27,059 nt of DNA from CAZUSO01 sp964622775 (GCA_964622775.1 CAZUSO010000039.1:1-27059); one strand, 5' to 3'; counted from the first letter of the stretch, positions 8,319 through 15,853 are shown. Notes: generated from the sequence alone by a model not told the origin. Translations and numbers: made by a program.

Positions 8319-9200
8319 TTATCCGATTCCCGAAGTGCTTACCTCGCGGTTTATTTTTTTGACTAATCCCTGTAATACGTTTCCGGGGCCGGATTCGGTA
8401 AAATGGCCGGCGCCGTCTGCTATCATACTTTGAATACATTGTGTCCAGCGCACGGGTGAGGTCAGTTGATTGATCAGGTTGATTTTGATGGTTTCGGGAT
8501 CGGTACGGGGCTGGGCATCCACATTCTGATAGACCGGGCATGCCGGTTCATTAAAATGCGTTTGCTCAATGGCAGCCTGTAAATCAATGCGGGCCGGCTC
8601 CATCAAGGGAGAATGAAATGCGCCGCCCACCTGAAGAGGAAGGGCGCGCTTTGCTCCGGCGGCTTTCATGGCTTCGCAGGCCAGCTCAATGCCTTTAATG
8701 CTGCCGCTGATCACTAACTGTCCCGGACAATTGTAATTGGCCGGAACAACTACTTCATCTGTAATTTGCCGGCAGACTTCCTCCACCTTTTCATCGTCCA
8801 GGCCAATGATGGCCGCCATCGTGGAGGGGTTTATGATGCAGGCTTCCTGCATGGCGCGGGCCCTTTGCATGACTAATTTAAACGCGTCCTCAAACTGCAG
8901 TGCGTCTGCTGCTACCAATGCGGAAAATTCTCCCAGAGAATGCCCGGCCGTCATATCGGGCTGCAAATCCGGGCGGGTGAGGAAAGCAATGACGGAATGT
9001 AAGAAAACTGCCGGCTGGGTTACGTTCGTTTGCTTCAGGGCTTCCTCTGAGCCGGAAAACATCACATCTGATATGCGGAAACCGGCCAGCTCATTAGCCA
9101 GCTCGAATAAGGCTTTTGCCTGTTCATTATTTTCATAAAGGTCTTTGCCCATTCCGGGAAACTGGGCGCCCTGTCCGGGAAAAATGTATGCCTGCTTCAT
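8319..9200 (-). CDS. fabD: Malonyl-CoA:ACP transacylase
   Basis: Moves the malonyl group from CoA to acyl carrier protein, supplying the extender unit for fatty acid synthesis. It has the N-terminal FPGQGAQFPGMG (8-19), the nucleophile motif GHSLGEFSA with Ser88, a QRARAMQEA segment carrying the conserved Arg, catalytic His196 in GGAFHSPLM, and the late TSPVRW. Length (293) is typical. It stands alone rather than beside other fab genes and shares a terminator with mrp. The ATG start at 9200 lies directly before the conserved first strand. Confidence 0.95.
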   Translation of the reverse strand: MKQAYIFPGQGAQFPGMGKDLYENNEQAKALFELANELAGFRISDVMFSGSEEALKQTNVTQPAVFLHSVIAFLTRPDLQPDMTAGHSLGEFSALVAADALQFEDAFKLVMQRARAMQEACIINPSTMAAIIGLDDEKVEEVCRQITDEVVVPANYNCPGQLVISGSIKGIELACEAMKAAGAKRALPLQVGGAFHSPLMEPARIDLQAAIEQTHFNEPACPVYQNVDAQPRTDPETIKINLINQLTSPVRWTQCIQSMIADGAGHFTESGPGNVLQGLVKKINREVSTSGIG

Positions 9201-9402
9201 TCTGATAAATTGATTTAGGGCTGCTAAAGTATAAAAAGTAAGGAATATTAAGTCCTGCTGTTCCGCTCAAATTATTGTGGCGTAAACTGTGTTTGATTTT
9301 TTTAGCCAAAAACGGCGATGAGCATTACACTTCGTTATTCTTAGTCCTCTTTGTGTGAAATAAAACGCTCTTTATAAAAAAGCCTCCGAACCAGAATTTA
9401 TC

Positions 9403-9469
9403 AAAAAGAAACCGCTCCGGTGAAGAAGCCGGAGCGGTAGAGCTTTACTTACTAACCCATCGTAAGTAA
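9403..9469 (-). ncRNA. Candidate small structured RNA with two hairpins and a terminator
   Basis: Read on the minus strand, this stretch of the 504-bp gap 9201-9704 folds into two consecutive perfect hairpins. The first has TTACTTAC pairing with GTAAGTAA (9445-9452 and 9462-9469, 9-nt loop). The second is a 10-bp GC-rich stem (9411-9420 and 9429-9438, 8-nt loop), followed by TTCTTTTTG, a rho-independent terminator shape on the minus strand. No minus-strand gene lies directly upstream, so the terminator probably ends a short independent transcript. It could instead be an attenuator in a long fabD leader. The 5' end and promoter are not resolved. No known RNA family is recognised. Confidence 0.45.
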
Positions 9470-9549
9470 GGCAAATTTCAAAAAAATAAACCGGATTAAA
9501 AAATATTTTTTCTGCAAAATTGTTCTCCTGCCTATTAAATAATTGCAAA

Positions 9550-9624
9550 GACACTTTTGTCATTATCAAAATAAACTAAAATGACAATTTGTCATATAAA
9601 AAACAATAAACAGGACATTGTGTC
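9550..9624 (+). promoter_or_regulatory. Three evenly spaced GACA-N3/4-TGTC palindromes upstream of hsp20
   Basis: Three copies of the same inverted pair lie in this AT-rich tract: GACA-N4-TGTC (9550-9561), GACA-N3-TGTC inside ATGACAATTTGTCAT (9583-9593), and GACA-N3-TGTC (9614-9624). Their centres are about 32 and 31 bp apart, close to three helical turns, so dimers bound there would face the same side. They sit between the candidate minus-strand RNA and the hsp20 start, 80-155 bp upstream of its ATG. Binding by a dimeric regulator is inferred, and the regulator is unknown. Confidence 0.5.
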
Positions 9625-9704
9625 TCAATCGTTCAGTTGGTACATAATTTGACTTATTATTCTTGAATAAATAATTTTTCACTTAAACTAAAAATTTAAT
9701 TAAA

Positions 9705-10151
9705 ATGAGACACAGTAATCAAAATCAGATGTTTCCGATTTCATTAAACGGATTAATGGAAAACCTTTTCAGCGGAAATTTTCCTTCCAGCTTCGATGAT
9801 CATTTTCAAAAAGAATGGCATTCGGGCAAGCCTGCAGTTAATATTGCAGAAGCGGAAACGGGCTATGAGCTTAGCGTAATTGCCCCGGGAGCCCTGAAGG
9901 AAGATTTTAAGATGAACGTAAACGATAAGGTGCTGACCATTTCTTTCGAGCAAAAAGAAGAAAGTAAGGAAGAGGGCAAAAAGTGGTTGCGCGAAGAATT
10001 TAAGTTCAGGTCTTTCAAACGCAGCTTCACCTTAGGCGATCTGGTAGATGTGGAGCAAATCTCCGCAAAATACGATGCGGGTATCTTAAAAATCAACCTG
10101 CCTAAAAAGGAAGCGGTTATTGCTGCAAAGAAAGAAATTGAGATTGCCTGA
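9705..10151 (+). CDS. Small heat-shock protein, Hsp20/alpha-crystallin family
   Basis: ATP-independent chaperone that binds unfolding proteins and holds them for refolding. The 148 residues contain an N-terminal arm rich in Phe/Met/Asn (residues 1-40), then an alpha-crystallin domain starting at KPAVNIAEAETGYELSV and ending with the conserved GILKINLPK, then a short tail with an IEIA motif close to the usual I-x-I anchor that helps oligomers form. The ATG start follows an AT-rich leader with no clear TAnnTTTG box, so another sigma factor or regulator may drive it. Three palindromes lie upstream and a strong terminator downstream, so the gene is monocistronic. Confidence 0.95.
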   Translation: MRHSNQNQMFPISLNGLMENLFSGNFPSSFDDHFQKEWHSGKPAVNIAEAETGYELSVIAPGALKEDFKMNVNDKVLTISFEQKEESKEEGKKWLREEFKFRSFKRSFTLGDLVDVEQISAKYDAGILKINLPKKEAVIAAKKEIEIA

Positions 10152-10197
10152 TGATGGACTCAGACCCGGAATCCGGATCTGCATCATGAAATTGTAA

Positions 10198-10237
10198 ACA
10201 AAGGCCGGTGTATGAATGCGCCGGTCTTTGTCTTTTT
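10198..10237 (+). terminator. Rho-independent terminator of hsp20
   Basis: A 13-bp stem (10198-10210 with 10219-10231) includes two G-U pairs, has an 8-nt loop, and is followed by CTTTTT. It lies 47 bp after the hsp20 stop and before the convergent acetyltransferase gene. Confidence 0.85.
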
Positions 10238-10258
10238 AGCAACCTTGCCCTGATTACC

Positions 10259-10717
10259 TTAGATATCGAATGTAACATTCACCCAGCCGGGATCAAAATC
10301 GGCCTGGTATTTTTTATAAAAATTGATAGCCGGCTCATTCCAGTCCAGCACCTGCCAGACCATACCGGAAAATCCTTTTGCTTTGGCAATCTCTATCAAG
10401 GTGTCCATAAGCATTTTCCCGATTCCTTTCCCGCGCCAGGCCTCTGTTACGATAATATCTTCCAGGTACATCCGTTGCCCTTTCCAGGTGGAATAGCGGA
10501 TATAGTATAGCGCAAATGCTACGGTTTCTCCGGCGCTATTCACCGCTATCAAAGCCCACCATACCGGATTATTGCCAAAACCGCTTTCCCGGAAATGGGC
10601 TTCCTGAACGGTGACTTCATCCGACGCTTTTTCATAAGCCGCCAGCTCTCGGATGAGCCGCATCATATCCGGAATATCCGCCTCAACGGCTTCCCGGATA
10701 AGCATGGAATTGTTCAT
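10259..10717 (-). CDS. GNAT-family N-acetyltransferase, diamine/thialysine acetyltransferase-like
   Basis: Transfers an acetyl group from acetyl-CoA to an amine. With the ATG at 10717 the product has 152 residues. Visible parts are the opening IREAVEADIPDMMRLIRELA, the MYLEDIIVTEAWRGKGIGKM segment with the acetyl-CoA pyrophosphate loop RGKGIG (95-100), and WQVLDWNEPAINFYKKY (121-137). The LEDI, VLDWN and FYKK pattern resembles the eukaryotic-type SAT1/SAT2 polyamine and thialysine acetyltransferases, so a small diamine-like substrate is plausible. The true substrate is not certain. The gene follows the cyclo-ligase by 16 bp and is probably co-transcribed. Earlier in-frame non-ATG starts would run into that gene. 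Confidence 0.85.
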   Translation of the reverse strand: MNNSMLIREAVEADIPDMMRLIRELAAYEKASDEVTVQEAHFRESGFGNNPVWWALIAVNSAGETVAFALYYIRYSTWKGQRMYLEDIIVTEAWRGKGIGKMLMDTLIEIAKAKGFSGMVWQVLDWNEPAINFYKKYQADFDPGWVNVTFDI

Positions 10718-10733
10718 AATGGTAATTATTGTT

Positions 10734-11300
10734 TTAAAATTTGAAGACCTGCTGTGGCGTAACACAATACCTGAGCTTTAGATCCATTTTATGCAGACCG
10801 TCAATTTGCGCAACCGGATCAAAAAAACTGAAGCCAATGGTCAGCACCTCTGCCGGACATTGTTCCATAAACCGGTCGTAAAACCCTTTTCCGTAACCTA
10901 CCCGGTAGCCTTTGCGGTCGGTTACTAACAACGGAATTAAGATCATGTCAATTTCAGCGGGCACTACCGTTTTGCCTCCGGTTATCTCCGGGATGCCCCA
11001 TTCCTGGCGGACCCAGTTGCTTTTGCCGGGAATAAAAGTAAAGGCATCCATGACATCACCATTTATCTTTGGGTAACAAAACTGCACACCGGGAAACCTT
11101 TTCGACAGGTTGTTTTCAACGGGCGCCGGTGAAAACTCTGCAAATCCCGCTATGGGCTGATAACTCATCACGAGAGCCGGCACCGGAAGTGCTAAGGATT
11201 CGAATTGCTTCAGTATCCGTTCAGAAAGCCTTTGCCGTTCCTGAATGCTGAGCGCGGCGCGTTTCTTACGATATAGTTGCCGGAGATTTTTTTTTTCCAT
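10734..11300 (-). CDS. 5-formyltetrahydrofolate cyclo-ligase
   Basis: Converts 5-formyltetrahydrofolate (folinic acid) to 5,10-methenyltetrahydrofolate using ATP, returning stored folate to the one-carbon pool. From the ATG at 11300 the protein has 188 residues. It starts with the conserved basic KKNLRQLYRKKR, has the substrate-loop region with YPKI, and near the C-terminus the diagnostic GYGKGFYDRF and then TIGFSFFDP. The 16 extra upstream codons are hydrophobic, non-conserved and pass through the promoter box, so the internal ATG is preferred. It is divergent from ffh and followed by the acetyltransferase gene. Confidence 0.93.
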   Translation of the reverse strand: MEKKNLRQLYRKKRAALSIQERQRLSERILKQFESLALPVPALVMSYQPIAGFAEFSPAPVENNLSKRFPGVQFCYPKINGDVMDAFTFIPGKSNWVRQEWGIPEITGGKTVVPAEIDMILIPLLVTDRKGYRVGYGKGFYDRFMEQCPAEVLTIGFSFFDPVAQIDGLHKMDLKLRYCVTPQQVFKF

Positions 11301-11329
11301 TTTCCTCAATAACACAGCTGTATTCAGGT

Positions 11330-11337
11330 CAAAATTA
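11330..11337 (-). promoter_or_regulatory. -7 box TAATTTTG of the cyclo-ligase gene
   Basis: Exact TAnnTTTG match on the minus strand, about 30 nt before the ATG at 11300. No convincing -33 TTTG is seen at 19-20 nt. Confidence 0.4.
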
Positions 11338-11374
11338 GTAAAAAACAAAACCCTTTAGTATCTTACATTTTGCC

Positions 11375-11382
11375 TAAATTTG
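11375..11382 (+). promoter_or_regulatory. -7 box TAAATTTG of ffh
   Basis: Exact TAnnTTTG match 27 nt before the ffh ATG. A weak TTTA lies 17 nt upstream (11354-11357). It is divergent from and close to the cyclo-ligase promoter box. Confidence 0.45.
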
Positions 11383-11409
11383 CAACCTTTAAAAATACCC
11401 TGACAAAGC

Positions 11410-12750
11410 ATGTTTGATAATTTAAGTGAAAAGCTCGACTCCGCCTTTAAACAGCTCAAAGGCGAAGGCAGGATTAGTGAAATTAATGTGGCCACCACAT
11501 TAAAAGAAATTCGTCGCGCGCTGGTGGACGCCGATGTGAATTATAAGATAGCCAAAGACTTTACCGATCGCGTTAAGGACAAAGCGCTGGGCGAAAAGGT
11601 GCTGACCGCCGTTTCTCCCGGACAATTGATGGTGAAGATTGTAAAGGATGAGCTGGCCGAGCTGATGGGCGGCGAAGAATCGGAACTGGATCTTTCCGGT
11701 AAGCCAACCGTAATACTGATCGCGGGTCTGCAGGGTTCCGGTAAAACTACGTTCTCCGGAAAGTTAGCCAGTTTCCTGAAGACAAAAAAACATAAAAAGC
11801 CCCTGCTGGTTGCAGCCGATATTTATCGTCCGGCGGCGATAAACCAATTGCATGTTTTAGGAGCGCAAATTAATGTGCCGGTTTATAGTGAGCCGGAAAC
11901 GAAAGATGCCGTATTGATTGCCCGAAATGCTGTGGCGCGGGCAAAAGAGGAGCATCATAACGTAGTTATCATTGATACGGCGGGCCGTCTGGCCGTAGAT
12001 GAAGCCATGATGCAGGAAGTCGCGCAGATCAAGACAGCCGTCAATCCGGATGAAATTTTGTTCGTGGTTGACTCCATGACGGGGCAGGATGCGGTGAATA
12101 CGGCCAAAGCGTTTAATGACCGCCTGGATTTCAGTGGAGTAGTGCTTACCAAAATGGATGGCGATACCCGTGGCGGTGCCGCGCTTTCCATTAAATATAC
12201 AGTGGAAAAGCCTATCAAGTTTGTGAGCATGGGGGAAAAATTGGACATGCTGGATGTGTTCTACCCCGATCGAATGGCGCAGCGTATTTTGGGTATGGGC
12301 GACATCGTTTCATTGGTAGAGCGTGCACAGGAACAGTTTGATGAAGAGCAGGCCCGAAAGATTGAAAAGAAAATCCGCAACAATAAATTTGACTTTGACG
12401 ATTTTAAAACGCAGTTAGGCCAAATCAAGAAGATGGGCAATATTAAAGATTTGCTGGGTATGATTCCGGGAGTGGGTAAGGCAATCAAAGATATTGACAT
12501 CAGCGATGATGCTTTTAAAGGTATTGAAGCCATGATTGATTCCATGACCCCGAAAGAGCGTGCTAATCCGGATATTATCAATCCGGGAAGGCGCAGGCGA
12601 ATCGCTAAAGGTGCGGGTAAAGATATTGCGGAAATGAATGCCTTTATGAAACAGTTTGAGCAAATGCGGGATATGATGAAGCAAATGAATAAGTTCAAGG
12701 GCATGGGCATGAACATTCCGGGAATGCCGCAAATGCCGGGCAGAAAATAA
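11410..12750 (+). CDS. ffh: Signal recognition particle protein Ffh (SRP54)
   Basis: GTPase that binds 4.5S RNA and signal sequences of nascent membrane proteins and delivers ribosomes to FtsY at the membrane. Its 446 residues show the N domain (1-85), the G domain with P-loop GLQGSGKT (106-113), DTAGR (189-193) and TKMDG (247-251), and the Met-rich M domain from about 325. The M domain includes DSMTPKERANP and the RNA-binding GRRRRIAKGAG (393-403), then a Met/Gly/Pro tail. Length and motifs are normal. No SRP RNA gene is recognisable nearby. Confidence 0.97.
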   Translation: MFDNLSEKLDSAFKQLKGEGRISEINVATTLKEIRRALVDADVNYKIAKDFTDRVKDKALGEKVLTAVSPGQLMVKIVKDELAELMGGEESELDLSGKPTVILIAGLQGSGKTTFSGKLASFLKTKKHKKPLLVAADIYRPAAINQLHVLGAQINVPVYSEPETKDAVLIARNAVARAKEEHHNVVIIDTAGRLAVDEAMMQEVAQIKTAVNPDEILFVVDSMTGQDAVNTAKAFNDRLDFSGVVLTKMDGDTRGGAALSIKYTVEKPIKFVSMGEKLDMLDVFYPDRMAQRILGMGDIVSLVERAQEQFDEEQARKIEKKIRNNKFDFDDFKTQLGQIKKMGNIKDLLGMIPGVGKAIKDIDISDDAFKGIEAMIDSMTPKERANPDIINPGRRRRIAKGAGKDIAEMNAFMKQFEQMRDMMKQMNKFKGMGMNIPGMPQMPGRK

Positions 12751-12932
12751 GGTTAAGTCAAAAGGCAAAACAGTAAAGTTACAGATGTTCAATTCGATTT
12801 ATTTTGAGTATGCAGCTAAGATATACCTGACATAGCCTTTGTATTTGTATAAAATCCGACTTTTCATTTTCCTATGTATTACTTTTAATACGCACAATAG
12901 TCTTTTCGAAAATCTATGCCGAAAACAATGCT
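12751..12932. other. Gap between ffh and folB
   Basis: 182 bp with no reading frame that looks coding and no hairpin with a T-run. The sequence near 12833 (TAGCCTTTG) resembles a -7 box with one extra base, so folB may have its own promoter, but this is weak. Confidence 0.4.
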
Positions 12933-13298
12933 ATGCTGACCGTATCCTTACATAATGCCCGGTTTAATGCTCCGGTTGGTCTTTACCCTCAGGAAATGAA
13001 AACCGGTAATGAGCTGGAAATTGACGTCTCGGTCAGTAAGCAGGCCGATATCGGGGAATTACCGCTGATTAATTACGAGTGGCTGTACGAAGTGGTGAAG
13101 CTATCTGTAGCAACACCTGTAGCCTTACTGGAAAATATTGTGCAGCATATCATCCTGGCCGTTCAGCGCGAATACCCGGAAGCTACAGTGACCGCATCGG
13201 TTCGGAAACTGCATCCGCCGATGGATGGTAGTATTGAAGCGGCTTCGGTGAGTTTTACCGCTGAAGGCATAGTTGTTAATAAAAAAAGGAGACTGTAA
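12933..13298 (+). CDS. folB: Dihydroneopterin aldolase
   Basis: Splits 7,8-dihydroneopterin to 6-hydroxymethyl-dihydropterin and glycolaldehyde in folate synthesis. The 121 residues show the family pattern: HNARFNAPVGLYPQE with the conserved Gly and Glu21, the middle NYEWLYEVV strand-helix, LLENIVQHI, and the late VRKLHPPMDG carrying the catalytic Lys. Length is typical. Its last 23 bp overlap the 3' end of the convergent hypothetical gene. A second folate-related gene (the cyclo-ligase) lies 1.6 kb away but on another transcript. Confidence 0.92.
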   Translation: MLTVSLHNARFNAPVGLYPQEMKTGNELEIDVSVSKQADIGELPLINYEWLYEVVKLSVATPVALLENIVQHIILAVQREYPEATVTASVRKLHPPMDGSIEAASVSFTAEGIVVNKKRRL

Positions 13299-14196
13299 AA
13301 TTAACACGCTCCCGATCCTGAAATGCTACTTTCCAGTTTCCCTGATAGCTGATAAAAGCGGGTAGCAACTGATTCCCCTTCTGTATCAGATCCACATGCA
13401 TATCCACATCGAAATCGTAAGCAATTGTATTAAACGATAAAGAGTAGTCGCGGGCGACTATGGAATAATCTGAATCGCGAAACCAGGTAACAAACTTATC
13501 AATGACCACTTCTTTGGCAAACTCGGGTCTGGCTGTTGCTGAAAATTTATAGCAGGTATGCCCGTTTTTCTCCTCTTTTGATACCTTGAAATTATACATT
13601 TTAGCTACTTCGGGACTGAAGATAGCGGCTTTGTTGCCCATCCCCGGAACTCCTCCTATTCTTGCGCCGGGATTGAACATCAGTTGTTTGAGCTGTGCCT
13701 TTCTTTTCTCAAAACCGCTGCCACTGGCGTCTAAGTTGCCCCGGACAATATTGTTTTCGCCGCAAATTTTTCCTTTAGTAAAAAACAGCGAAGCAAAAAG
13801 CCCTGCGGTATAGTAACGGTAATCGCCGTTTTTCTTATAAAAATCACCCGTTATGTTTTCCTCCAGCACCTGCATGGTTCGGCATCCGTCCCGGTAAATT
13901 TGTTTTGTTTCACTGACTAAGGACGCTTTCATCTTTCCATTTTTACCAAAAACCCGGATATTGTTTTCCGCATTATAGGTAATAATTCTCAGGGTTTTAA
14001 AGGCTTTGTAAAAAGTCGTGTCGTTCTTCACCCGGCGAATAAAATCTTCCGGACGAAAATTTTCGTTCGTAACAATTACCGCTTCAAGTGTGAAATTGGG
14101 CAGGTAACCGCTGGTGTCATAATCCGTTTCCTGTCCGAAAGTCAAAAGAGATGAAAATATCAAAACAAGAACCGGCAGCGCTTTTTTAAGATTCAT
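13276..14196 (-). CDS. Secreted hypothetical protein
   Basis: 306-residue protein with a signal peptide (MNLKKALPVLVLIFSSLLTFG, likely cleaved before QETD). I do not recognise a named family. The mature part alternates beta-strand-like stretches (ITYNAENNIRVFG, HTCYKFSATA, YSIVARDYSLSF, DMHVDLIQKGNQLLPAFISY). It ends in a strand with an aromatic residue last (VNFTVSFFY), suggesting a beta-rich periplasmic or outer-membrane-attached protein. The C-terminal pattern of a lipid-exposed sheet recalls LolA-type or outer-membrane lipoprotein-sorting folds, but this is weak. Its end overlaps folB by 23 bp tail to tail, so both stop codons lie inside the partner gene. Confidence 0.75.
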   Translation of the reverse strand: MNLKKALPVLVLIFSSLLTFGQETDYDTSGYLPNFTLEAVIVTNENFRPEDFIRRVKNDTTFYKAFKTLRIITYNAENNIRVFGKNGKMKASLVSETKQIYRDGCRTMQVLEENITGDFYKKNGDYRYYTAGLFASLFFTKGKICGENNIVRGNLDASGSGFEKRKAQLKQLMFNPGARIGGVPGMGNKAAIFSPEVAKMYNFKVSKEEKNGHTCYKFSATARPEFAKEVVIDKFVTWFRDSDYSIVARDYSLSFNTIAYDFDVDMHVDLIQKGNQLLPAFISYQGNWKVAFQDRERVNFTVSFFY

Positions 14197-14285
14197 AGCT
14201 AATGCGGGATGGATTTTCTATTGGTTAGTGATAAAATATTTTAGGAGAATACTGTGGTAAAATTGCCCGCCGGAAGTGTAAAAAA

Positions 14286-14990
14286 TCAACATCCGGATAA
14301 TTTGTTGTACAGGATTTCCGCCATGCTCAGGTCTTCGGGCGTTGTTATCTTAATATTATTGCGGTCGCCTTCGCACAGGCAGACTGTATGTCCTGCGGCT
14401 TCTGCTACGGTTGCTTCATCGGTAAAAATTTCCCGGTATTCCTGCCTGAAAATTTCCCGCAGTATTTCCGTTCGGAAGGTTTGTGGCGTTTGTACGGCTC
14501 GCAACAGTTCGCGGCTGATGGCTATGCTGCCATTGTCCCGGATTTGCCTGATGCTGTCATTCACCCGGACACAGGGAATGGCAATGCCGTTTTGTAATGC
14601 GCAGGAATAACAATCCCCGATCAGCCTTTGATTCAGGAGCGGGCGCACCCCGTCGTGCACAAAGATGATTGTTTCGTCCTGTAGCATGTCAATGCCGTTT
14701 TTTACGCTGTGAAACCGGGTAGAGCCACCGGAAACAATGGTGATATCCGGAAGTGGATTAAATTGCTGCAATACCATATTGCCGAAACTGATATGGGCTT
14801 CAGGCAAAACCAGGATGATCCGGATTTGAGGTATAGCATCTACAAACGCTTTTATACTGTGATACAATACGGGCTTGCCGTCAAGAGGCAGGAACTGTTT
14901 GGGAAGGGCATTATTCATACGCTGGCCGCTGCCGCCCGCAACAATGATAGTGGCAGTTTTTTCCTTAAAAAGATGAGAAGATGCTTTCAT
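14286..14990 (-). CDS. ispD: 2-C-methyl-D-erythritol 4-phosphate cytidylyltransferase
   Basis: Joins CTP and MEP to make CDP-ME in the non-mevalonate isoprenoid pathway. The ATG at 14990 gives 234 residues. The nucleotide-binding signature AGGSGQRM (18-25) is followed by LPKQFLPLDGKPVLYHS, then the conserved SGGSTRFHSVKNG (87-99), VHDGVRP (111-117), RAVQTPQTF and the late EGDRNNIKITTPEDL. All residues that contact CTP in the family appear present. A consensus promoter ends 11 nt before the ATG, so the mRNA has almost no leader. A TTG two codons earlier is less likely. Confidence 0.94.
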   Translation of the reverse strand: MKASSHLFKEKTATIIVAGGSGQRMNNALPKQFLPLDGKPVLYHSIKAFVDAIPQIRIILVLPEAHISFGNMVLQQFNPLPDITIVSGGSTRFHSVKNGIDMLQDETIIFVHDGVRPLLNQRLIGDCYSCALQNGIAIPCVRVNDSIRQIRDNGSIAISRELLRAVQTPQTFRTEILREIFRQEYREIFTDEATVAEAAGHTVCLCEGDRNNIKITTPEDLSMAEILYNKLSGC

Positions 14991-15000
14991 ACACAACTTG

Positions 15001-15030
15001 CAAATATAACGCTGATTAACGGGAGCGCAA
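15001..15030 (-). promoter_or_regulatory. Promoter of ispD: TTG-N19-TATATTTG
   Basis: On the minus strand a TTG (15030-15028) is followed by 19 nt and an exact TAnnTTTG box (15008-15001). The predicted start of transcription is only about 5-8 nt upstream of the ispD ATG. Confidence 0.65.
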
Positions 15031-15047
15031 TTTTTTTAGAGACCTCA

Positions 15048-15662
15048 TTATGATGCCGCCTTGCTCACATAAGGATTGTTCTTAATCCAGAACCGGTAAG
15101 GCAGCAGGGCATCTTCACCTGCATAGTCCACGCCGATCCTTGCGCCACATTCCAGCTCGGGATCTGGGATAATGATGCCCCTGTTTTCCACCCATATCGG
15201 CGCCTGAGTTACCGGCATTCCGGTATGGGAATTGTTCAGTCCTAAGGCTTTTGCCAGGCTGCCCGGCCCGCGCGTCAGCGTATGATCCGCTTTGCTTTTC
15301 TTTCTTCGCTGCAGCATGATGTCAATGCCTTCCAAAGGCTCCAGCGCTCTTATGAGAATGGCATGAGGTATATCTTTTGCATCCGTAACGATATTAAAAA
15401 GATGATGAATGCCGTAACACAGATAAACATAGGCAACACCGCCGGGCTGGTACATCACTTCGGTTCTTGCCGTTCGTTTTCCTCCGTAAGAATGGGCTGC
15501 CTTATCGGTTATGCCGGTATAGGCTTCGGTTTCCACAATGATTCCTGCAGTTTTGTTCCCGTTAAAATCAGTTATTAAGACCTTGCCGATCAGGTCTCTT
15601 GCAATAGCGACCACGTCATGGGTCTGAAAATAAGTGGCAGAAAGTTTTTTTCCTTTTGTCAT
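15048..15662 (-). CDS. Alkyladenine (3-methyladenine) DNA glycosylase, AAG/MPG family
   Basis: Removes alkylated purines such as 3-methyladenine by cutting the N-glycosidic bond, starting base-excision repair. The 204 residues have the family's IVETEAYTG (42-50) with the catalytic Glu, the AAHSYGGKRTART loop, YVYLCYGIHHLFNIV (78-92) with the base-flipping Tyr region, ILIRALEP, and RGPGSLAKALGL. Length fits bacterial members. It has its own perfect promoter, with the start of transcription predicted at or within a few nucleotides of the ATG, so it is probably leaderless. It is followed 57 bp later by the separately promoted ispD. Confidence 0.93.
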   Translation of the reverse strand: MTKGKKLSATYFQTHDVVAIARDLIGKVLITDFNGNKTAGIIVETEAYTGITDKAAHSYGGKRTARTEVMYQPGGVAYVYLCYGIHHLFNIVTDAKDIPHAILIRALEPLEGIDIMLQRRKKSKADHTLTRGPGSLAKALGLNNSHTGMPVTQAPIWVENRGIIIPDPELECGARIGVDYAGEDALLPYRFWIKNNPYVSKAAS

Positions 15663-15667
15663 TTAAG

Positions 15668-15699
15668 CAAAGGTATTTTTAAATTAGCGCTAAATCAAA
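15668..15699 (-). promoter_or_regulatory. Consensus promoter of the DNA glycosylase gene: TTTG-N20-TACCTTTG
   Basis: On the minus strand, TTTG (15699-15696), exactly 20 nt, then TACCTTTG (15675-15668): a full match to the Bacteroidota housekeeping promoter. The final G is 6 nt from the A of the ATG. Confidence 0.85.
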
Positions 15700-15768
15700 A
15701 TGGTGAAAAGCATGACAGGATGATTCTGCCGGGTGCATTTCAAATTTTCGCCCCCATATACTCCTTCT

Positions 15769-15820
15769 TGTCATTCCGTAGAAATCTAAAGGACATGTTA
15801 TAGATGCTTTCAGCATGACA
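15769..15820. repeat. REP-like imperfect palindromic element
   Basis: The element opens with TGTCATTCCG and closes with CAGCATGACA, so its ends are inverted (TGTCAT with ATGACA), with a 40-bp interior. A further AGCATGACAG half copy lies at 15709-15718. This end pattern resembles dispersed intergenic repeats I know from Bacteroidota genomes. Whether it is multicopy here cannot be seen from one window. Confidence 0.5.
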
Positions 15821-15853
15821 GAGGGGCTTGTAGGAATGTTCTATTAGTGTCAG

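Noticed and set aside
9372..9569. 65-codon minus-strand frame upstream of fabD
   Set aside because: It runs straight through both perfect hairpins and the terminator, so the RNA structure explains the sequence better than a protein does.
10152..10197. GATGATG...CATCATG inverted repeat after hsp20
   Set aside because: Weak and adjacent to a much better terminator; probably chance.
11383..12932. Search for the SRP RNA gene near ffh
   Set aside because: No conserved SRP RNA hairpin could be recognised in the gaps around ffh.
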